From: Flexivirga oryzae | GTDB lineage: Bacteria > Actinomycetota > Actinomycetes > Actinomycetales > Dermatophilaceae | Reading direction: 5' to 3' | Assembly: GCF_014190805.1 (NCBI RefSeq) | Contig: NZ_JACHVQ010000007.1 | Location: 1 to 64,000, forward strand | Length of the DNA stretch: 64,000 nt | Part shown: one piece after another, positions 17,401-26,262 of the stretch | How the letters are laid out: each line of letters starts with the position of its first letter | How positions within the stretch are numbered: position 1 is the stretch's first letter | Notes under the pieces: model-generated | Databases searched by the model: none | What the model saw: the letters and a program-made list of their open reading frames with translations, nothing else | What the model was told of the DNA's origin: nothing | Position numbers and translations under genes: made by a program

Positions 17401-18848
17401 CACCTACCGACGATCTGCAGCAACGAGTGTGGCGCGATGCTGGTGACCACCAGCGCGCAGGCCCCGATGATCACCAGCGCATGGTGCACCGGGTGCAGCC
17501 GGTCGGCCTGGTCGGGGTCCTTGCGCGCACCGAAGAGGATCCGCAGCCACCGCAGGTAGACGGCGACCCCCAGCATCGCGTTCAGCGCCGCGATCACGGC
17601 CAGCACCCACAACCGTCCACCGGCGACCGGGCCGATCGCCGCGACCTTGGCGACCAGACCGATCACCGCGGGCGGCAGGCCCATCAGGGTCAGCAGCGCG
17701 AGCGCGAGGGTCACGGCGAGCATTGGGCGGCGCCGCAACAGCCCGCCGTACGACGCGAGGCCGATCGCGTGGTCACGCCCGTCGGCGTGGGCGAGCGCCG
17801 TCACCACGGCGAACGCGACGAGCGTTGCGACGGCATACACGACCAGGTAGGCGGCGGCCGACAGGACCGCGCGCGACGACACGGTGGCGAGGGGCAGCAC
17901 CACCCAGCCCGCCTGCGACACGGTCGACCAGGCGAGGAAGCGCAGCGCGTTCTTCTCCCGCAGGGCCATCACGTTGCCGAGCGTCATCGACACCGCGGAC
18001 AGCACCCCGATCGCGGCGAGCGCCGAGGTGCCGAGCACTGTCACGCCGCGGAAGATGACCAGCAGCGCGGCGAGCGCGGCCGCCTTGGAGGTGACGGCGA
18101 GGAAGCCGCCGATCGGCACCGACGCACCACCGAACGCCTCCGGTGTCCAGGCGTGGAACGGTGCGAGCGACATCTTGAACGCCAGCCCCGCGATGATGAA
18201 AACGACGGCCAGCACGAGGATCCGACGCGAGTCGGCGTCACGGGACGCGTTCAGCACCGCGTTCCCGGTGAAGAGGGCCGAACCCGTGGCGGCGAACCAC
18301 AGCGCGACCCCCATCGTCGTGATCGCGAAGCTCACCAGTGCGGTCATCAGCATCGAGAGGGCACCGTCGACCGCCGACCGGCGGGCGCGCAGGGCGACGA
18401 GCGCCACCGCCGGCAACGTCGCCAACTCGAGCAGCACCAGCCAGGACCCGAGGTCTCGCGCCGCGACGACACCCGTCGCGCCCGCCGTGGCCGCGAGCAG
18501 CAGCGTCGCCTGGATGGCCGCGCGTTCGGCCGGCACCCTGATCGGCAGGGCGAGCAATGCGATCACGGCACCACTCACCAGCGCGGTCAGTTGGAGGCCG
18601 ACCCCGACGTGGTCGACCGAGTAGAGGCAGACGCCGGTCGGCAGGCACAGCGTTTCGCGCGGGTTGTCCGCGGACGGCAACGCACCGGGCACCGCGGCGG
18701 CGGCGCCGGCGAGCAGCAGGATCGCGGTGAGCGCCCAGTGCACCCGGCCGAGCCGGGGCAGCAGCGCATCCAGCAGGAGCAGGAACACGCTGCCGACGGC
18801 CGGGATCAGCACCGGGGCCAGCAACCACCAGTCGTAGGTCAGCTTCAT
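17400..18848 (-). CDS. nuoN: Complex I-like subunit N (partial operon)
   Basis: An antiporter-like membrane subunit of 482 residues with about 13-14 predicted helices, part of the proton-pumping arm. It has the conserved FKMSLAPFHAWTPEAFGG segment with the pump-site lysine and the FLAWSTVSQAGWVVLPLA segment. The ATG at 18848 overlaps the nuoM stop (ATGA). It is the last gene of a ten-gene operon. The copy at 57.3-58.8 kb is clearly different in sequence, so this is not a recent duplication. Confidence 0.9.
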   Translation of the reverse strand: MKLTYDWWLLAPVLIPAVGSVFLLLLDALLPRLGRVHWALTAILLLAGAAAAVPGALPSADNPRETLCLPTGVCLYSVDHVGVGLQLTALVSGAVIALLALPIRVPAERAAIQATLLLAATAGATGVVAARDLGSWLVLLELATLPAVALVALRARRSAVDGALSMLMTALVSFAITTMGVALWFAATGSALFTGNAVLNASRDADSRRILVLAVVFIIAGLAFKMSLAPFHAWTPEAFGGASVPIGGFLAVTSKAAALAALLVIFRGVTVLGTSALAAIGVLSAVSMTLGNVMALREKNALRFLAWSTVSQAGWVVLPLATVSSRAVLSAAAYLVVYAVATLVAFAVVTALAHADGRDHAIGLASYGGLLRRRPMLAVTLALALLTLMGLPPAVIGLVAKVAAIGPVAGGRLWVLAVIAALNAMLGVAVYLRWLRILFGARKDPDQADRLHPVHHALVIIGACALVVTSIAPHSLLQIVGR

Positions 18849-20347
18849 CGGCCGGCCACCGCCATCAGGTGGGTCACCGCGTCGGAGGTGGCGTGCAGCA
18901 GCACGATCGGTATGACGCCCAGCGCGACCGTGGCGGCGCCCAGCACGGCGGTCACGATCCACTCGTTGCCGCGCGCGTCACCCGCGGGTTCGGGTGCCGG
19001 CGGCAGGCCGCCCTGGGCCGACCCCTGCCAGACCACCCACAGCACGCGCAACGCGTAGCCGGCCGCGAGCACCGCGCCGACCGACGCGCCGGCCGCCAGC
19101 ACGTGGAACCAGCCGTCCGGCAGATCGCCGCCGGCGTTCCAGGCGCCGAAGATCGCCAGCACCTCGCCCCAGAAGCCGGCGAGACCGGGCAGCCCCATCG
19201 ACGCGGCGAAACCGATCACCAGCACCAGGCTGAGCCGCGGTGAGACGTCCCGCAGCGACCGCCGCACGGTGTCCAGGTCGTCGTCCCCCCAGCGGTGCTT
19301 GAGCCCGCCGACGACGGCGAACAGCAGTGCCGAGATCACGCCGTGCGCGATGTTGGCGTAGAGGGCGGCCTGCAGTCCGATCGTGGTGCCGCTCATCATC
19401 CCGAGCAGCACGAAACCCATGTGCGCCACCGACGACCAGGCGATCAGTCGTTTCAGGCTGCGCTCCACGAGGCAGACCAGCCCGCCCCAGATGATCCCGA
19501 TGACCGCCAGCGTCCCGATGTATGGCGCCAGCCGGTGCACGCCCTCCGGCAACGGCGCGAGGACGAGACGCACCACGCCATACGTGCCCATCTTCAGTAG
19601 CACCGCCGCGAGCAGCATCGACCCGGCGGTCGGGGCGACGGTGTGCGCCCGCGGCAGCCAGGAGTGCAGCGGCCACATCGGCACCTTGATGCCCAGACCG
19701 ATCAGCAGGATGAGGGCGACGGCGGTCTGACCGCTCGCCGGCAGCGGATGCGCCGCGATGCCGGCCAGGTCGCTGGTGCCGGCGGCGAAGGTCATCGCCA
19801 GGATGCCGATCAGCATCAGCGTCGACCCGAGGACGGTGTAGAGCACGAACGTGTATGCCGCATGGGCCCGCTCGCGGGCGTCCCGACGGTCGCCGAAGCG
19901 GCCGATCAGCACCCACATCGGGACCAGCACGACCTCGAACGCGAGGAAGAAGCTGATCGCGTCCTGCACCAGGAAGGTGGCGATGCCACCGCCGATGACC
20001 AGTAGCAGGCAGCCGAAGAAGGTCGCCGGGGTGCCACCCGCCGGCTGCTCGTGACGCGCGTGGAGCACCACGAGCACGCCGATCGCCGCGGTCATCAGCA
20101 GCAGCGGCACGCTGATGCCGTCGACGGCGAGGTGCAGGCGCATCCCGATCTCGGGCACCCACTGCCGGTTGAGCACCGGACGGTCCTTGGCGATCAGCAC
20201 CGACGCGACCAGCGAGACGAGCGTCGCCAGCAGCGACACGATGTATGCCGTGTGCCGGCTCACCGAGCGGACGCTGCGGTCGCCGGTCACGAGTGCGAGT
20301 CCCGCGACGATGGGTGCGAGCGGTGCGGCGAGGAGTGCGGCTACCAC
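18845..20347 (-). CDS. nuoM: Complex I-like subunit M (partial operon)
   Basis: An antiporter-like proton-pumping subunit of 500 residues. Conserved segments include FEVVLVPMWVLIGRFG (quinol/channel-region Glu), GIKVPMWPLHSWLPRAH and LIAWSSVAHMGFVLLG. The GTG at 20347 gives VVAALLAAPLAPIVAGL and overlaps the nuoL stop by seven bases. The open frame continues far upstream but only as antisense-quality sequence within nuoL. The length matches bacterial NuoM (about 500). Confidence 0.9.
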   Translation of the reverse strand: MVAALLAAPLAPIVAGLALVTGDRSVRSVSRHTAYIVSLLATLVSLVASVLIAKDRPVLNRQWVPEIGMRLHLAVDGISVPLLLMTAAIGVLVVLHARHEQPAGGTPATFFGCLLLVIGGGIATFLVQDAISFFLAFEVVLVPMWVLIGRFGDRRDARERAHAAYTFVLYTVLGSTLMLIGILAMTFAAGTSDLAGIAAHPLPASGQTAVALILLIGLGIKVPMWPLHSWLPRAHTVAPTAGSMLLAAVLLKMGTYGVVRLVLAPLPEGVHRLAPYIGTLAVIGIIWGGLVCLVERSLKRLIAWSSVAHMGFVLLGMMSGTTIGLQAALYANIAHGVISALLFAVVGGLKHRWGDDDLDTVRRSLRDVSPRLSLVLVIGFAASMGLPGLAGFWGEVLAIFGAWNAGGDLPDGWFHVLAAGASVGAVLAAGYALRVLWVVWQGSAQGGLPPAPEPAGDARGNEWIVTAVLGAATVALGVIPIVLLHATSDAVTHLMAVAGR

Positions 20348-22386
20348 AGCACCACCCCCATCAGGCCGACGACGACCAGACCCACGGACACCGCCACCAG
20401 CCCGCTGGTGGGCCGGCGGTCGTGCAGGCGGGCGGATCGTCGCGCGATCCCGGCGGACACCCGCGGCAGCGCCTGGACGCCACGGTCCAGCAGGGCTTCG
20501 ACACGGGTCACCGCGTGCGCGAGGGCGATCACCGGCCGGACGCTGGCGACGTAGAGGCGGTCGACGTCGAATCCGCGGGACGCCGACGCCCGCACCAGCA
20601 CCGGGATCCGGGCCGCGGCATCGCCATACACCGTGCCGACCGACATCATCCGCACCAGCAGCGCGACCGCGCCCATCAGCAGCAGCGACGCGACGATCAG
20701 CCAGGCGTTCGGGTGCTGCCAGTCGACGTCGAGCATCGGTGTCGCCACGAGCGCGCCGCCGACGAGGGAGAGGATGGACAGCAGCTGCAGGCCGAAGCGT
20801 GCACCACCGCCGGGCTGCTGGTCGACGAACGGTTCGTCGTCCTCCTCGACCTGGACGGGCAGTGGCTCGGTGTGGTCCAGCGGGCGGCCGTGCTGGTCGA
20901 CCTGGGGCAGGTCGGTCAGCATCTCGACGATGCCGACGTCCGCCACGTGGTAGCTGTCCTCGACGGCCTTGCGGACCTGCACCCGTTGGGAACCGGTGCG
21001 GTGGATGAGGATCAACCACATCCGCATGCTGTATGCCGCGGTCAGCAGCACGACGCACACCAGCGCGGCGAACGCGATCCGCGCGCTCAGGTCGCCGTCG
21101 ATGCCGGCGCGTGCGGCCGCGTCGACGATCAGGTCCTTGGAGACGAAGCCGACGAACGGTGGGACGCCGGCCAGGGCGAGCAGGCCGATGCCCACCATCG
21201 TCCGGCAGGCCGGGTGCTTGCTCAGCGCGCCGGAGAGCCGCTCCACCGTCGTGCCGCTGACCAACACCGACAGCCAGCCGATCATGAGGAACAGCAGCGC
21301 CTTGAACATCGCGTGGGACAGCAGGTGTGCGATGCCCAGGTCGGCACCGTCGGGTCGGGTCACCACGGCGAGGCCGAGCAGCATCAGCGCCACCTGGGAC
21401 ACGGTCGACCAGGCGAGCAGCCGCTTCAGGTCGTGCTGCAGGAAGGCCAGGATGCCGGCCCCGACCATCGAGACGGAGGCGACGATCGTGAGCACCACGC
21501 GTGCCGTGTCGGAGAGTTCGAGCAGCGTGACCAGCTTGCCGAGGACAACGGTGCCGGCGGCGACCATGGTCGCGGCGTGGATCAGCGCGGACGCAGGTGT
21601 CGGACCCTCCATGGCGTCCGGCAGCCAGTCCTGGAAGGGCACCTGGGCGGACTTGCCGGCGACGGCGCAGATCAGGCAGAGCAGCGCCGCGGTGAGCGCG
21701 GTGTGGTGCTCGGCTCCGGCGTGGGTCCAGTGTGCGACGACCGTGTGGATGCGCGTGCTGTGCGCGCCGAGGGACAGGATCGCCAGCCCGATGACCAGTG
21801 GGGTGTCGGCGATGCGGGTGACCATGAAGGCCTTGTATGCCGCCCGCCGCGCCTTCGGTCGTTCCGACTCGTGACCGATCAGCAGGTAGGAGCACCAGCC
21901 CATCAGCTCCCAGCCGATCAGGGTCAGCAGCATGTCCCCGGACAACACCACCAGCTGCATGGCGGCGGTGAAAAGGCCGACACCGGCGGCGAACTGGCGG
22001 TACCGCGGGTCGCTGTAGAGATACCAGCGGGTGAAGATCTGCACCACCCACGAGACCAGTCCGACGGCAACGGCGACGAGCACGGACAGCCGGTCGACCT
22101 GCAGGTGCAGCGGGATGCTGAAGCCGGGCCCGACCGGCAGGTCCCCGACCGTCTCCGGGCCGGCGACCGCTCCTCCCCGGACCTGTTGGGCCAGCAGGAT
22201 GATCGGGGCGAGGAGCCCGAGGAAGCTGAGGGCCGAGGCGACGACGAACGCCTGCGTGCTCTTGCGCGTGAACAGGATGATGAGCACCGGTATGGCGGCA
22301 GGTAGCAGCACGACCAGGTGACTCGGCTGGACCGGGAGGTCCAGCGCCAGGGTCGTGGTGTCGAGGCGGCCGTCGGCGAGGATCAC
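20341..22386 (-). CDS. nuoL: Complex I-like subunit L (partial operon)
   Basis: The longest antiporter-like subunit (681 residues), which carries the lateral helix in complex I. Conserved blocks: WELMGWCSYLLIGH, AGKSAQVPFQDWLPDAM and ASALIHAATMV. The GTG at 22386 overlaps the nuoK stop (GTGA). An acidic, glycine-rich insertion of about 60 residues near 470-530 (ending VQVEEDDEPFVDQQPGGG) interrupts the C-terminal helices; no equivalent is seen in the second copy at 60.5-62.4 kb. The last ~45 residues are basic and probably cytoplasmic before a final helix. Confidence 0.9.
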   Translation of the reverse strand: MILADGRLDTTTLALDLPVQPSHLVVLLPAAIPVLIILFTRKSTQAFVVASALSFLGLLAPIILLAQQVRGGAVAGPETVGDLPVGPGFSIPLHLQVDRLSVLVAVAVGLVSWVVQIFTRWYLYSDPRYRQFAAGVGLFTAAMQLVVLSGDMLLTLIGWELMGWCSYLLIGHESERPKARRAAYKAFMVTRIADTPLVIGLAILSLGAHSTRIHTVVAHWTHAGAEHHTALTAALLCLICAVAGKSAQVPFQDWLPDAMEGPTPASALIHAATMVAAGTVVLGKLVTLLELSDTARVVLTIVASVSMVGAGILAFLQHDLKRLLAWSTVSQVALMLLGLAVVTRPDGADLGIAHLLSHAMFKALLFLMIGWLSVLVSGTTVERLSGALSKHPACRTMVGIGLLALAGVPPFVGFVSKDLIVDAAARAGIDGDLSARIAFAALVCVVLLTAAYSMRMWLILIHRTGSQRVQVRKAVEDSYHVADVGIVEMLTDLPQVDQHGRPLDHTEPLPVQVEEDDEPFVDQQPGGGARFGLQLLSILSLVGGALVATPMLDVDWQHPNAWLIVASLLLMGAVALLVRMMSVGTVYGDAAARIPVLVRASASRGFDVDRLYVASVRPVIALAHAVTRVEALLDRGVQALPRVSAGIARRSARLHDRRPTSGLVAVSVGLVVVGLMGVVLW

Positions 22387-22688
22387 TCGCGCTCACCCGC
22401 CTGCGCCATGTCGATGTTCCCGCGGGACCGGAAGATCGCGAGGATCACCCCGAGCGCGACGGCGATCTCCGCCGCGGCGATGGTGATGACGAAGATCGTC
22501 ATGATCTGCCCGGCCCGCATCGTGTCACTGGTCAGCGACCCGACGGTCACGAAGAGCAGGCCGGCCGCGGCGAGCATCAACTCGACGCCGATCAACACCA
22601 GGATCGCGTTGCGGCGGGCGAGCACACCGTAGAGACCGATGCCGAAGAGCAGCCCGACGACCACCATCGGCGGCGCGGAGTGGATCAC
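22383..22688 (-). CDS. nuoK: Complex I-like subunit K (partial operon)
   Basis: A three-helix membrane subunit of 101 residues (Nqo11/ND4L). It has VLIGVELMLAAAGLLFV, with the conserved membrane Glu in helix 2, and TIAAAEIAVALGVILAIFR, with the second conserved Glu. The GTG at 22688 overlaps the nuoJ stop (GTGA). An internal ATG seven codons in is an alternative start. Both key carboxylates are kept, so proton-channel function is plausible. Confidence 0.9.
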   Translation of the reverse strand: MIHSAPPMVVVGLLFGIGLYGVLARRNAILVLIGVELMLAAAGLLFVTVGSLTSDTMRAGQIMTIFVITIAAAEIAVALGVILAIFRSRGNIDMAQAGERE

Positions 22689-23215
22689 CGCATCTTCCCC
22701 TCGGTCGCGCCGCGGCGCCCGATCGGCAGCCGGGCCAGGGCCAGCGCGGCGACCAGCGCCACCAGCAGCAGCGCGGACAGCAGCTCGAACGGCCAGACCC
22801 AGCTGCCGAACAGCCGGGTGGCCAGCAGGTGCGTGCCGCCGCCGTTGATGCGCTGCCTGCTGTTGCCGAATGCGCCGACCAGCACCGCGGAGAGCAGCGC
22901 GGCCGTCGCCGCACCGACGACGAGTGCCGCCGCACGCTGGACCAGGGAGGTGTCGTGCTCGTGGCTGCGACCGATCGGCGCCCGGGTGAGCATCAGCGCG
23001 AAGAGGACGAGCACGACCACCGCACCGACATACACGAGCAGCTGCACCAGCGCGACGAATTCGGCACCGAGCACCAGGTAACAACCGCACAGGGCAGCCA
23101 GGCTGACGATCAGCCAGAGTGCGGAGTGGACCAGGTGTTTGGTGCTGACGGCGAGCAGCGCCGATGCCACGCTGATCGCCCCGGCGATGGTGAAGAGGAC
23201 GTCGTAGGTCGTCAT
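22685..23215 (-). CDS. nuoJ: Complex I-like subunit J (partial operon)
   Basis: A five-helix membrane subunit of 176 residues (ND6-like). The conserved third-helix region LVYVGAVVVLVLFALML contains the YxGAxxxLxxF signature of the pi-bulge helix. The ATG at 23215 overlaps the nuoI stop (ATGA). It is about 90 residues shorter than the other NuoJ in this window because it lacks the long cytoplasmic C-terminal tail found there. Confidence 0.9.
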   Translation of the reverse strand: MTTYDVLFTIAGAISVASALLAVSTKHLVHSALWLIVSLAALCGCYLVLGAEFVALVQLLVYVGAVVVLVLFALMLTRAPIGRSHEHDTSLVQRAAALVVGAATAALLSAVLVGAFGNSRQRINGGGTHLLATRLFGSWVWPFELLSALLLVALVAALALARLPIGRRGATEGKMR

Positions 23216-23718
23216 CCGGCCGCCTCGCCCGGTGACACACCGTCCGCGTCGGGCGCCGCACCGGGGTCGATCGGCTCCGGCGGCGGCACCGTGCGCATCC
23301 ACTCCCCCAGTTTCTCCTTCTCGTGCAACAGGTTCCGGATGTCGCCGTCGGCATACTCGAACTCGGGGCTCCAGAACAACGCGTCGAAGGGGCACACCTC
23401 GATGCAGATCCCGCAGTACATGCACAGGCTGAAGTCGATCGCGAAACGATCCAGCATGTTGTGCTGGCGGGCGCGTCCGCCCTCCGGGCCGGGCGGGACG
23501 GTCTCCTTGTGCGAGTCGATGTAGATGCACCAGTCGGGGCACTCCCGGGCACAGAGCATGCAGGAGGTGCAGTTCTCCTCCAGCAGCGCGATGACCCCGC
23601 GACTGCGGTCGGGCAGGTCGGGTTGCACGTGCGGGTACTGCTGGGTGGGTGCGTGCGTGACCATGGTGCGGGCGGTTGTCGCCATACCCTTGGCCAGCCC
23701 GGTCAGGAACTTGGACAT
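23212..23718 (-). CDS. nuoI: Complex I-like subunit I, 2x[4Fe-4S] (partial operon)
   Basis: A peripheral iron-sulfur subunit of 168 residues that passes electrons toward cluster N2. It has two complete ferredoxin motifs: CTSCMLCAREC (C50, C53, C56, with C60) and CMYCGICIEVC (C99, C102, C105, with C109). The ATG at 23718 shares one base with the nuoH stop (TAATG). All eight cysteines are present, so clusters N6a and N6b can form. Without the E/F/G module encoded alongside, this could be the electron entry point for a soluble donor such as ferredoxin. Confidence 0.92.
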   Translation of the reverse strand: MSKFLTGLAKGMATTARTMVTHAPTQQYPHVQPDLPDRSRGVIALLEENCTSCMLCARECPDWCIYIDSHKETVPPGPEGGRARQHNMLDRFAIDFSLCMYCGICIEVCPFDALFWSPEFEYADGDIRNLLHEKEKLGEWMRTVPPPEPIDPGAAPDADGVSPGEAAG

Positions 23719-24677
23719 TATGAAGTCACCACCACTCCGACTGCTGTGATTGCCAACTGCAGCAACGCGATCGGGACCAGCCCCAGCCAGGCGACCCGTT
23801 GCAGCTGGTCCTCCCGCAGCCGCGGCCAGGCGACCCGGATCCAGATGATGACGAAGGCGAAGATGCCGCCCTTGATCAGCATCCAGAGCCAGCCGAGCGA
23901 GTCGGAGAACGGGCCGGCCCAGGCGCCGAGCCACAGCGCCGCGAGCAGGAAGGACATGACGACGATGCCGGCGTATTCGGCGAGCAGGAAGAGCGCGAAG
24001 CGCAGACCGGTGTATTCGGTGTAGGGCCCCATCACCAGCTCGGAGTCGGCGACCGGCATGTCGAACGGCGGGCGTTGCAGCTCCGCGGTCGCCGCGACGA
24101 GGAAGACGATGGCGCCCGGCAGTTGCCAGATGAGCCACCACGGGTTCCAGGCCTGCGCGATGCCGACCATGGACAGCGATCCGGCGGCGATCGCGAACGA
24201 CGCGCAGACCAGGATCAGCGGGAGTTCGTAGGACACCAGCTGGGCCGCGGTGCGCATGCCACCGAGCAGCGAGTACTTGTTGCCGCTGGACCAGCCCGCC
24301 ATCAGCGTCCCGAGGGTGCCGATGCCGCTGACCGCCAGCAGCCAGACGAGGCCGCCGGGGACGTTGGCGCCGAAGAAGTCCGAGCCGAACGGGATGACCG
24401 CGAGCGCCAGCAGGTAGGACACGATGCCGAGCGCCGGTGCCAGCCGGAAGACGCTCTTGTCCGCGGCGAGCGGGACGACGTCCTCCTTCTGGACGAACTT
24501 CACCCCGTCGGCGATGAGCTGCGCCCAGCCGTGGAAGCCGCCCGCCTCCATCGGGCCGAGCCGCCCCTGCATGTGCGCCATCACCTTGTGCTCGGTCTGG
24601 CCGACGACCAACGGCAGCACCAGGAAGGCGGCCAGCACACACACCGACCGGATGACGATCTCGACGTATTCGTTCAT
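23718..24677 (-). CDS. nuoH: Complex I-like subunit H (partial operon)
   Basis: A membrane subunit of 319 residues that forms the quinone cavity and E-channel. The conserved loop ELQRPPFDMPVADSELV is followed by GPYTEYTGLRFALF, close to the canonical ETNRxPFDLPEAEAELVxGYxTEYSG. The quinone-site acidic residues are thus largely kept. It directly follows nuoC (TAG immediately before ATG), which is where nuoD-G would be expected. That junction leaves no room for a missed or decayed nuoD. Confidence 0.92.
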   Translation of the reverse strand: MNEYVEIVIRSVCVLAAFLVLPLVVGQTEHKVMAHMQGRLGPMEAGGFHGWAQLIADGVKFVQKEDVVPLAADKSVFRLAPALGIVSYLLALAVIPFGSDFFGANVPGGLVWLLAVSGIGTLGTLMAGWSSGNKYSLLGGMRTAAQLVSYELPLILVCASFAIAAGSLSMVGIAQAWNPWWLIWQLPGAIVFLVAATAELQRPPFDMPVADSELVMGPYTEYTGLRFALFLLAEYAGIVVMSFLLAALWLGAWAGPFSDSLGWLWMLIKGGIFAFVIIWIRVAWPRLREDQLQRVAWLGLVPIALLQLAITAVGVVVTS

Positions 24678-25217
24678 CTACCGCGGACCCCAGCTCTCGT
24701 CGGGGACACCGGGCGGTTGCAGGCGACGCCGCGGCGCGCGGGCGGGCTTGCCGTCGGTGCCGCCACCGCCGGGCTCCTTGGCACCGGGCCACGGCTTGCT
24801 CGCGCGGGCGGTGAGGACGAACGACTTGCGCAACGGGTTACCGTCGAAAGCGTCGGGCAGCAACAGTTTTCGCAGTTTCCCGCCGATCGGGTCGGTGAAG
24901 CCGTCGAAGCCGATGCCGAACATCTCGAAGGTCTCACGCTCGTGCCAGGCTGCGCCGGACCAGAGCCCGGTGCAGCTGGGCAGCGTCGCACCGTCGTCGA
25001 TGCGCGTGTGCACCAGGACCTCGCGCAGCGCGCCGGCGGTGACGTCGTAGAGGTGGACGACGACGTCGAAGCCCGGGTCGGCCTCGGCGTCGGTCTCGTC
25101 CACCGCGGTCAGGAAGTCGAAGAAGGTGAAACCTTCGTCGCGTTGCTGCTCGAGGACGTCGAGCCACTCGGTGGGATCACAGCTGACAGAGGGGACTTCG
25201 TATGACGTGTCGGTCAC
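24678..25217 (-). CDS. nuoC: Complex I-like subunit C (partial operon)
   Basis: The 30-kDa-type hydrophilic subunit, 179 residues. The signature region WHERETFEMFGIGF is followed by a KLRKLLLPDAFDGNPLRKSF-type end, matching the NuoC ERExxDMFGI...LLPDDW.G.PLRKD pattern with Glu in place of the usual Asp. The GTG at 25217 overlaps the nuoB stop (GTGA). It is not fused to NuoD, unlike NuoCD of E. coli. The tail after KSF is a basic, Gly/Pro-rich segment of about 40 residues. Confidence 0.88.
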   Translation of the reverse strand: MTDTSYEVPSVSCDPTEWLDVLEQQRDEGFTFFDFLTAVDETDAEADPGFDVVVHLYDVTAGALREVLVHTRIDDGATLPSCTGLWSGAAWHERETFEMFGIGFDGFTDPIGGKLRKLLLPDAFDGNPLRKSFVLTARASKPWPGAKEPGGGGTDGKPARAPRRRLQPPGVPDESWGPR

Positions 25218-25804
25218 GACTCCCCTTCCCCGGGCGGAGCCACCAATGGGCGGCTCACCTCGGCGGCGGTGACCTTGCGACCGGCGTTCGCGCCCAGCTT
25301 GGCGCGCAACCCCTTGCTCTGCAGCTTCTCGGCGGCGATCTGCTCCTGCAGCACGCGGATGCCGTGCAGCAGGCCTTCCGGGCGCGGCGGGCAACCGGGC
25401 ACGTAGACGTCGACCGGGATCAGCTGGTCGACACCCTTAGTCACGCAGTAGGAGTCCCAGTAGGGCCCGCCGGAGTTGCTGCAGGCGCCGAAGCTGATGA
25501 CGTACTTGGGTTCTGGCATCTGGTCGTAGAGCCGACGGACCGCGGGCGCCATCTTGTCGGTGACCGTGCCCGACACCACCATCAGGTCGGCCTGCCGGGG
25601 CCCGGGTGCGAAGGGGATGACACCGAGCCGGATGAAGTCGTGGCGCGCCATGGATGCCGCGATGAATTCGATGGCGCAGCAGGCCAGGCCGAAGTTGAAG
25701 ACCCACAGCGAGTAGCGGCGGCCCCAGTTGAGCACCACCCGCATCGGCTTGGGCGCCACTTGTTGCGCCAGCCCGACCTTGGGCATGGGCAGGTCGGTGG
25801 TCAT
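25214..25804 (-). CDS. nuoB: Complex I-like subunit B, N2 cluster (partial operon)
   Basis: The 20-kDa (PSST) subunit, 196 residues, which carries the terminal cluster N2 next to the quinone. All four ligands are present: tandem C42-C43 in GLACCAIEF, C108 in SFGACSNSGG and C138 in PGCPPRPEGLLHG. In complex I, N2 lies at the interface with NuoD, so an intact NuoB beside a missing nuoD is the central puzzle of this operon. The C-terminal ~40 residues are a variable tail. Confidence 0.92.
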   Translation of the reverse strand: MTTDLPMPKVGLAQQVAPKPMRVVLNWGRRYSLWVFNFGLACCAIEFIAASMARHDFIRLGVIPFAPGPRQADLMVVSGTVTDKMAPAVRRLYDQMPEPKYVISFGACSNSGGPYWDSYCVTKGVDQLIPVDVYVPGCPPRPEGLLHGIRVLQEQIAAEKLQSKGLRAKLGANAGRKVTAAEVSRPLVAPPGEGES

Positions 25805-26184
25805 GACCTATCGCTCCAGGTGAGCAGGCCGCGGCGGGCGGCGTGCAGCAGGCCGACGAGCACGACGGCGATGAAGATCGCCATCTCGACCAGGCTGGCG
25901 ACACCCAGGTGGTGGTCGCGCAACACCAGCGCCCACGGGAAGAGGTAGACCGCGTCGACGGCGAAGACGACATACAAGAAGGCGTAGGTGATGTACCGGA
26001 AGTGGGTCTGTGCCCAGCCACCGGCGACCGGGTCGACGCCGGACTCGTAGGTCGCGAGCTTGGTGAGCGCGGGCGCGCGGGGTGCCAGGAGCCGCCGCGA
26101 CATCATGGCAGCGCCGAACAGCACCGCGCCGGCGACACCGACGCCGAGCAGCACCAAGTAACCGGTCACTCCCGAGGACACCAC
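25801..26184 (-). CDS. nuoA: Complex I-like subunit A (partial operon)
   Basis: A three-helix membrane subunit of 127 residues (ND3-like). It has the loop TYESGVDPVAGGWAQTHFRY (conserved YExGxxP...F..RYY region) and a final helix with FAVDAVYLFPWAL, carrying the conserved membrane acids. It is the first gene of the partial operon; the ~80 bp upstream to the small gene at 26263 should hold the promoter, though none is obvious. The nuoB ATG overlaps its stop. Confidence 0.92.
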   Translation of the reverse strand: MVSSGVTGYLVLLGVGVAGAVLFGAAMMSRRLLAPRAPALTKLATYESGVDPVAGGWAQTHFRYITYAFLYVVFAVDAVYLFPWALVLRDHHLGVASLVEMAIFIAVVLVGLLHAARRGLLTWSDRS

Positions 26185-26262
26185 GGCAGCCTAACGAGCG
26201 GACGCCTCACGATGGGGAAGGCGCTCCCAGATTGGACGGTTCGGGACCCTCAACCGATCAGA

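Noticed and set aside
15132..19058. A 1308-codon plus-strand open frame
   Set aside because: It lies antisense across pepN, htpX, nuoN and the nuoM end. Its translation is rich in Arg, Asp, Gly and His with no domain, and the opposite strand holds clear conserved proteins. It arises from the scarcity of stop codons in GC-rich DNA.
24670..24690. A decayed or frameshifted nuoD between nuoC and nuoH
   Set aside because: The nuoC stop and nuoH start are adjacent, leaving no bases for a relic.
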